A stretch of DNA of 64,000 bases from Telmatactis stephensoni (taxonomy: Eukaryota; Cnidaria; Anthozoa; Actiniaria; Isophelliidae). Below are positions 63,168-64,000 of this stretch, piece after piece. Location: assembly GCA_029948255.1 (NCBI GenBank), contig JALIZF010001817.1:1-64000 (forward strand), read 5' to 3'. The notes beneath the pieces were generated by a model that was not told where the DNA came from, searched no databases, and saw only the letters and a list, made by a program, of their open reading frames with translations. How positions within the stretch are numbered: the stretch's first letter is position 1; each line of letters starts with the position of its first letter. The position numbers and the translations under genes were made by a program.

Positions 63168-64000
63168 TTGGACCGATCTTTCCAAAAGAGCTTTATGTTT
63201 CGTGGTATAACTCCACATGAAGTACATGATGAAATCAAGGCAGTAAAATTAAATAAAGCAACAATAGGAGTCCCGCAAATGTGCATTTCTCTTGCAAGTG
63301 ACTATATAAGCCAGCCCCTGTCCCAAATTTTTAACCAGTCTTTGCTCCAGGGAGTCGTCCCCGATATTTTAAAGGTATCTAAAGTAACCCCTATTGATAA
63401 GGGTGGAGACTCTACCGACCCCGCCAATTATTGACCTATCTCTACTTTATCTACTTTTACTCAGATATTTGAAAAATTAGTTTACAAGCAACTCACAAAC
63501 TATATCGAAAAACATAAGATCCTCTACGAATTCCAGTTTGGTTTTCGTAAAGGACGCTCAACAGCTCTAGCCATCGCAGAAATCACAGACAATCTTAAAA
63601 AAGCTATAGACAACAACCTGTATACTTGCGGTGTGTTTCTAGATTTTTCGAAGGCCTTCGACTCAGTTAATCATCAAATATTGCTTAAAAAAATGCAGGC
63701 ATATGGAATCCGAGGGCTACCACTAGAATGGTTTGAAAACTATCTTTCAAATAGAAAGCAATATGTCTCAGTTGGAAATGTGGAATCCGAGTTTCAATCA
63801 ATAAAATGCGGAGTTCCCCAGGGGAGTACACTTGGCCCGCTTTTATTTCTGATATACATAAATGACCTCCCTAATTGCTCAAAAGAACTAAGCTTCAAAA
63901 TTTTTGCTGACGACACCAACGTTTTCGCTTCTTCAAATAACCTTAATTCTCTGGAAAAAACAATGAATACCGAACTGGAAAAGGTTAAGACATGGTGTGA
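63168..64000 (+). pseudogene. second LINE reverse transcriptase, opposite orientation, runs off the window
   Basis: A plus frame covers the RT domain: NKATIGVPQMCISLASDYIS, VSKVTPIDKGGDSTDPANY, a stop codon TGA at 63432-63434, then PISTLSTFTQIFEKLVYK, FGFRKGRSTALA, GVFLDFSKAFDSVNHQ (first Asp), GVPQGSTLGPLLFLIYINDL and FKIFADDTNVFASS (catalytic FADD). The stop sits in a motif usually read NYRPIS, where CGA to TGA is the simplest change. The frame otherwise stays open to the end of the window. Confidence 0.8.

Noticed and set aside
1..64000. CRISPR array, prokaryotic operons or riboswitches
   Set aside because: Spliced genes, AATAAA signals and eukaryotic transposons rule out a bacterial context; the tandem repeats lack unique spacers.

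Overview
The window looks like a eukaryotic (metazoan) chromosome piece, most likely from a cnidarian such as a coral or anemone. The evidence is two spliced animal genes with GT-AG introns, many different DNA transposons, LINEs and SINE-like repeats, and an integrated large-DNA-virus-like element of a type I associate with cnidarian genomes. The species is inferred, not proven.

Region 1 (1 to about 13,050) is the right part of an endogenous viral element whose left end lies outside the window. It is densely coded, richer in GGCC/GCC triplets than its surroundings, intronless, and has abutting genes on both strands. Recognisable parts are a double-jelly-roll major capsid protein (broken), an A32-type packaging ATPase (broken), a VLTF3-like late transcription factor, a BRO-N/VRR-NUC/C2H2 fusion, two C2HC zinc-finger proteins, two tandem jelly-roll-like (C1q/TNF-like) paralogues, a long coiled-coil membrane protein, and two uncharacterised putative virion proteins. 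Nearly every start codon is fused to a TATATA-ATG box. Three divergent gene pairs share one such box, with start codons only 5 to 9 bases apart. At least five genes carry frameshifts, while 27 host exons in the same window are intact, so the element is probably decaying.

Region 2 (about 13,050 to 35,000) is repeat-rich and has no confident host gene. It holds a retroelement tail, a 290-bp tandem repeat, a Gag zinc-knuckle fragment, a PIF/Harbinger transposase pseudogene, cysteine-cluster and integrase-type transposon fragments, an almost intact Merlin/IS1016-like transposase, a 6.3-kb TIR element packed with GGATCCT repeats and internally duplicated, and nested palindromes.

Region 3 (35,050 to 50,446, minus strand) is a complete 23-coding-exon nucleostemin-family GTPase gene (GNL3/GNL3L). 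Its introns hold at least eight different small transposons. Region 4 (50,715 to 54,317) is a 3.6-kb TIR element inserted between that gene and the next. Region 5 (54,405 to 59,555, plus strand) is a complete four-coding-exon EXD2 3'-5' exonuclease gene. Without the transposon the two genes would be head to head with about 350 bp between start codons. Both genes carry the same minisatellite, in sense orientation, inside an intron. Region 6 (59,556 to 64,000) is intergenic, with MITEs and two LINEs of different families meeting head to head at about 63,167.
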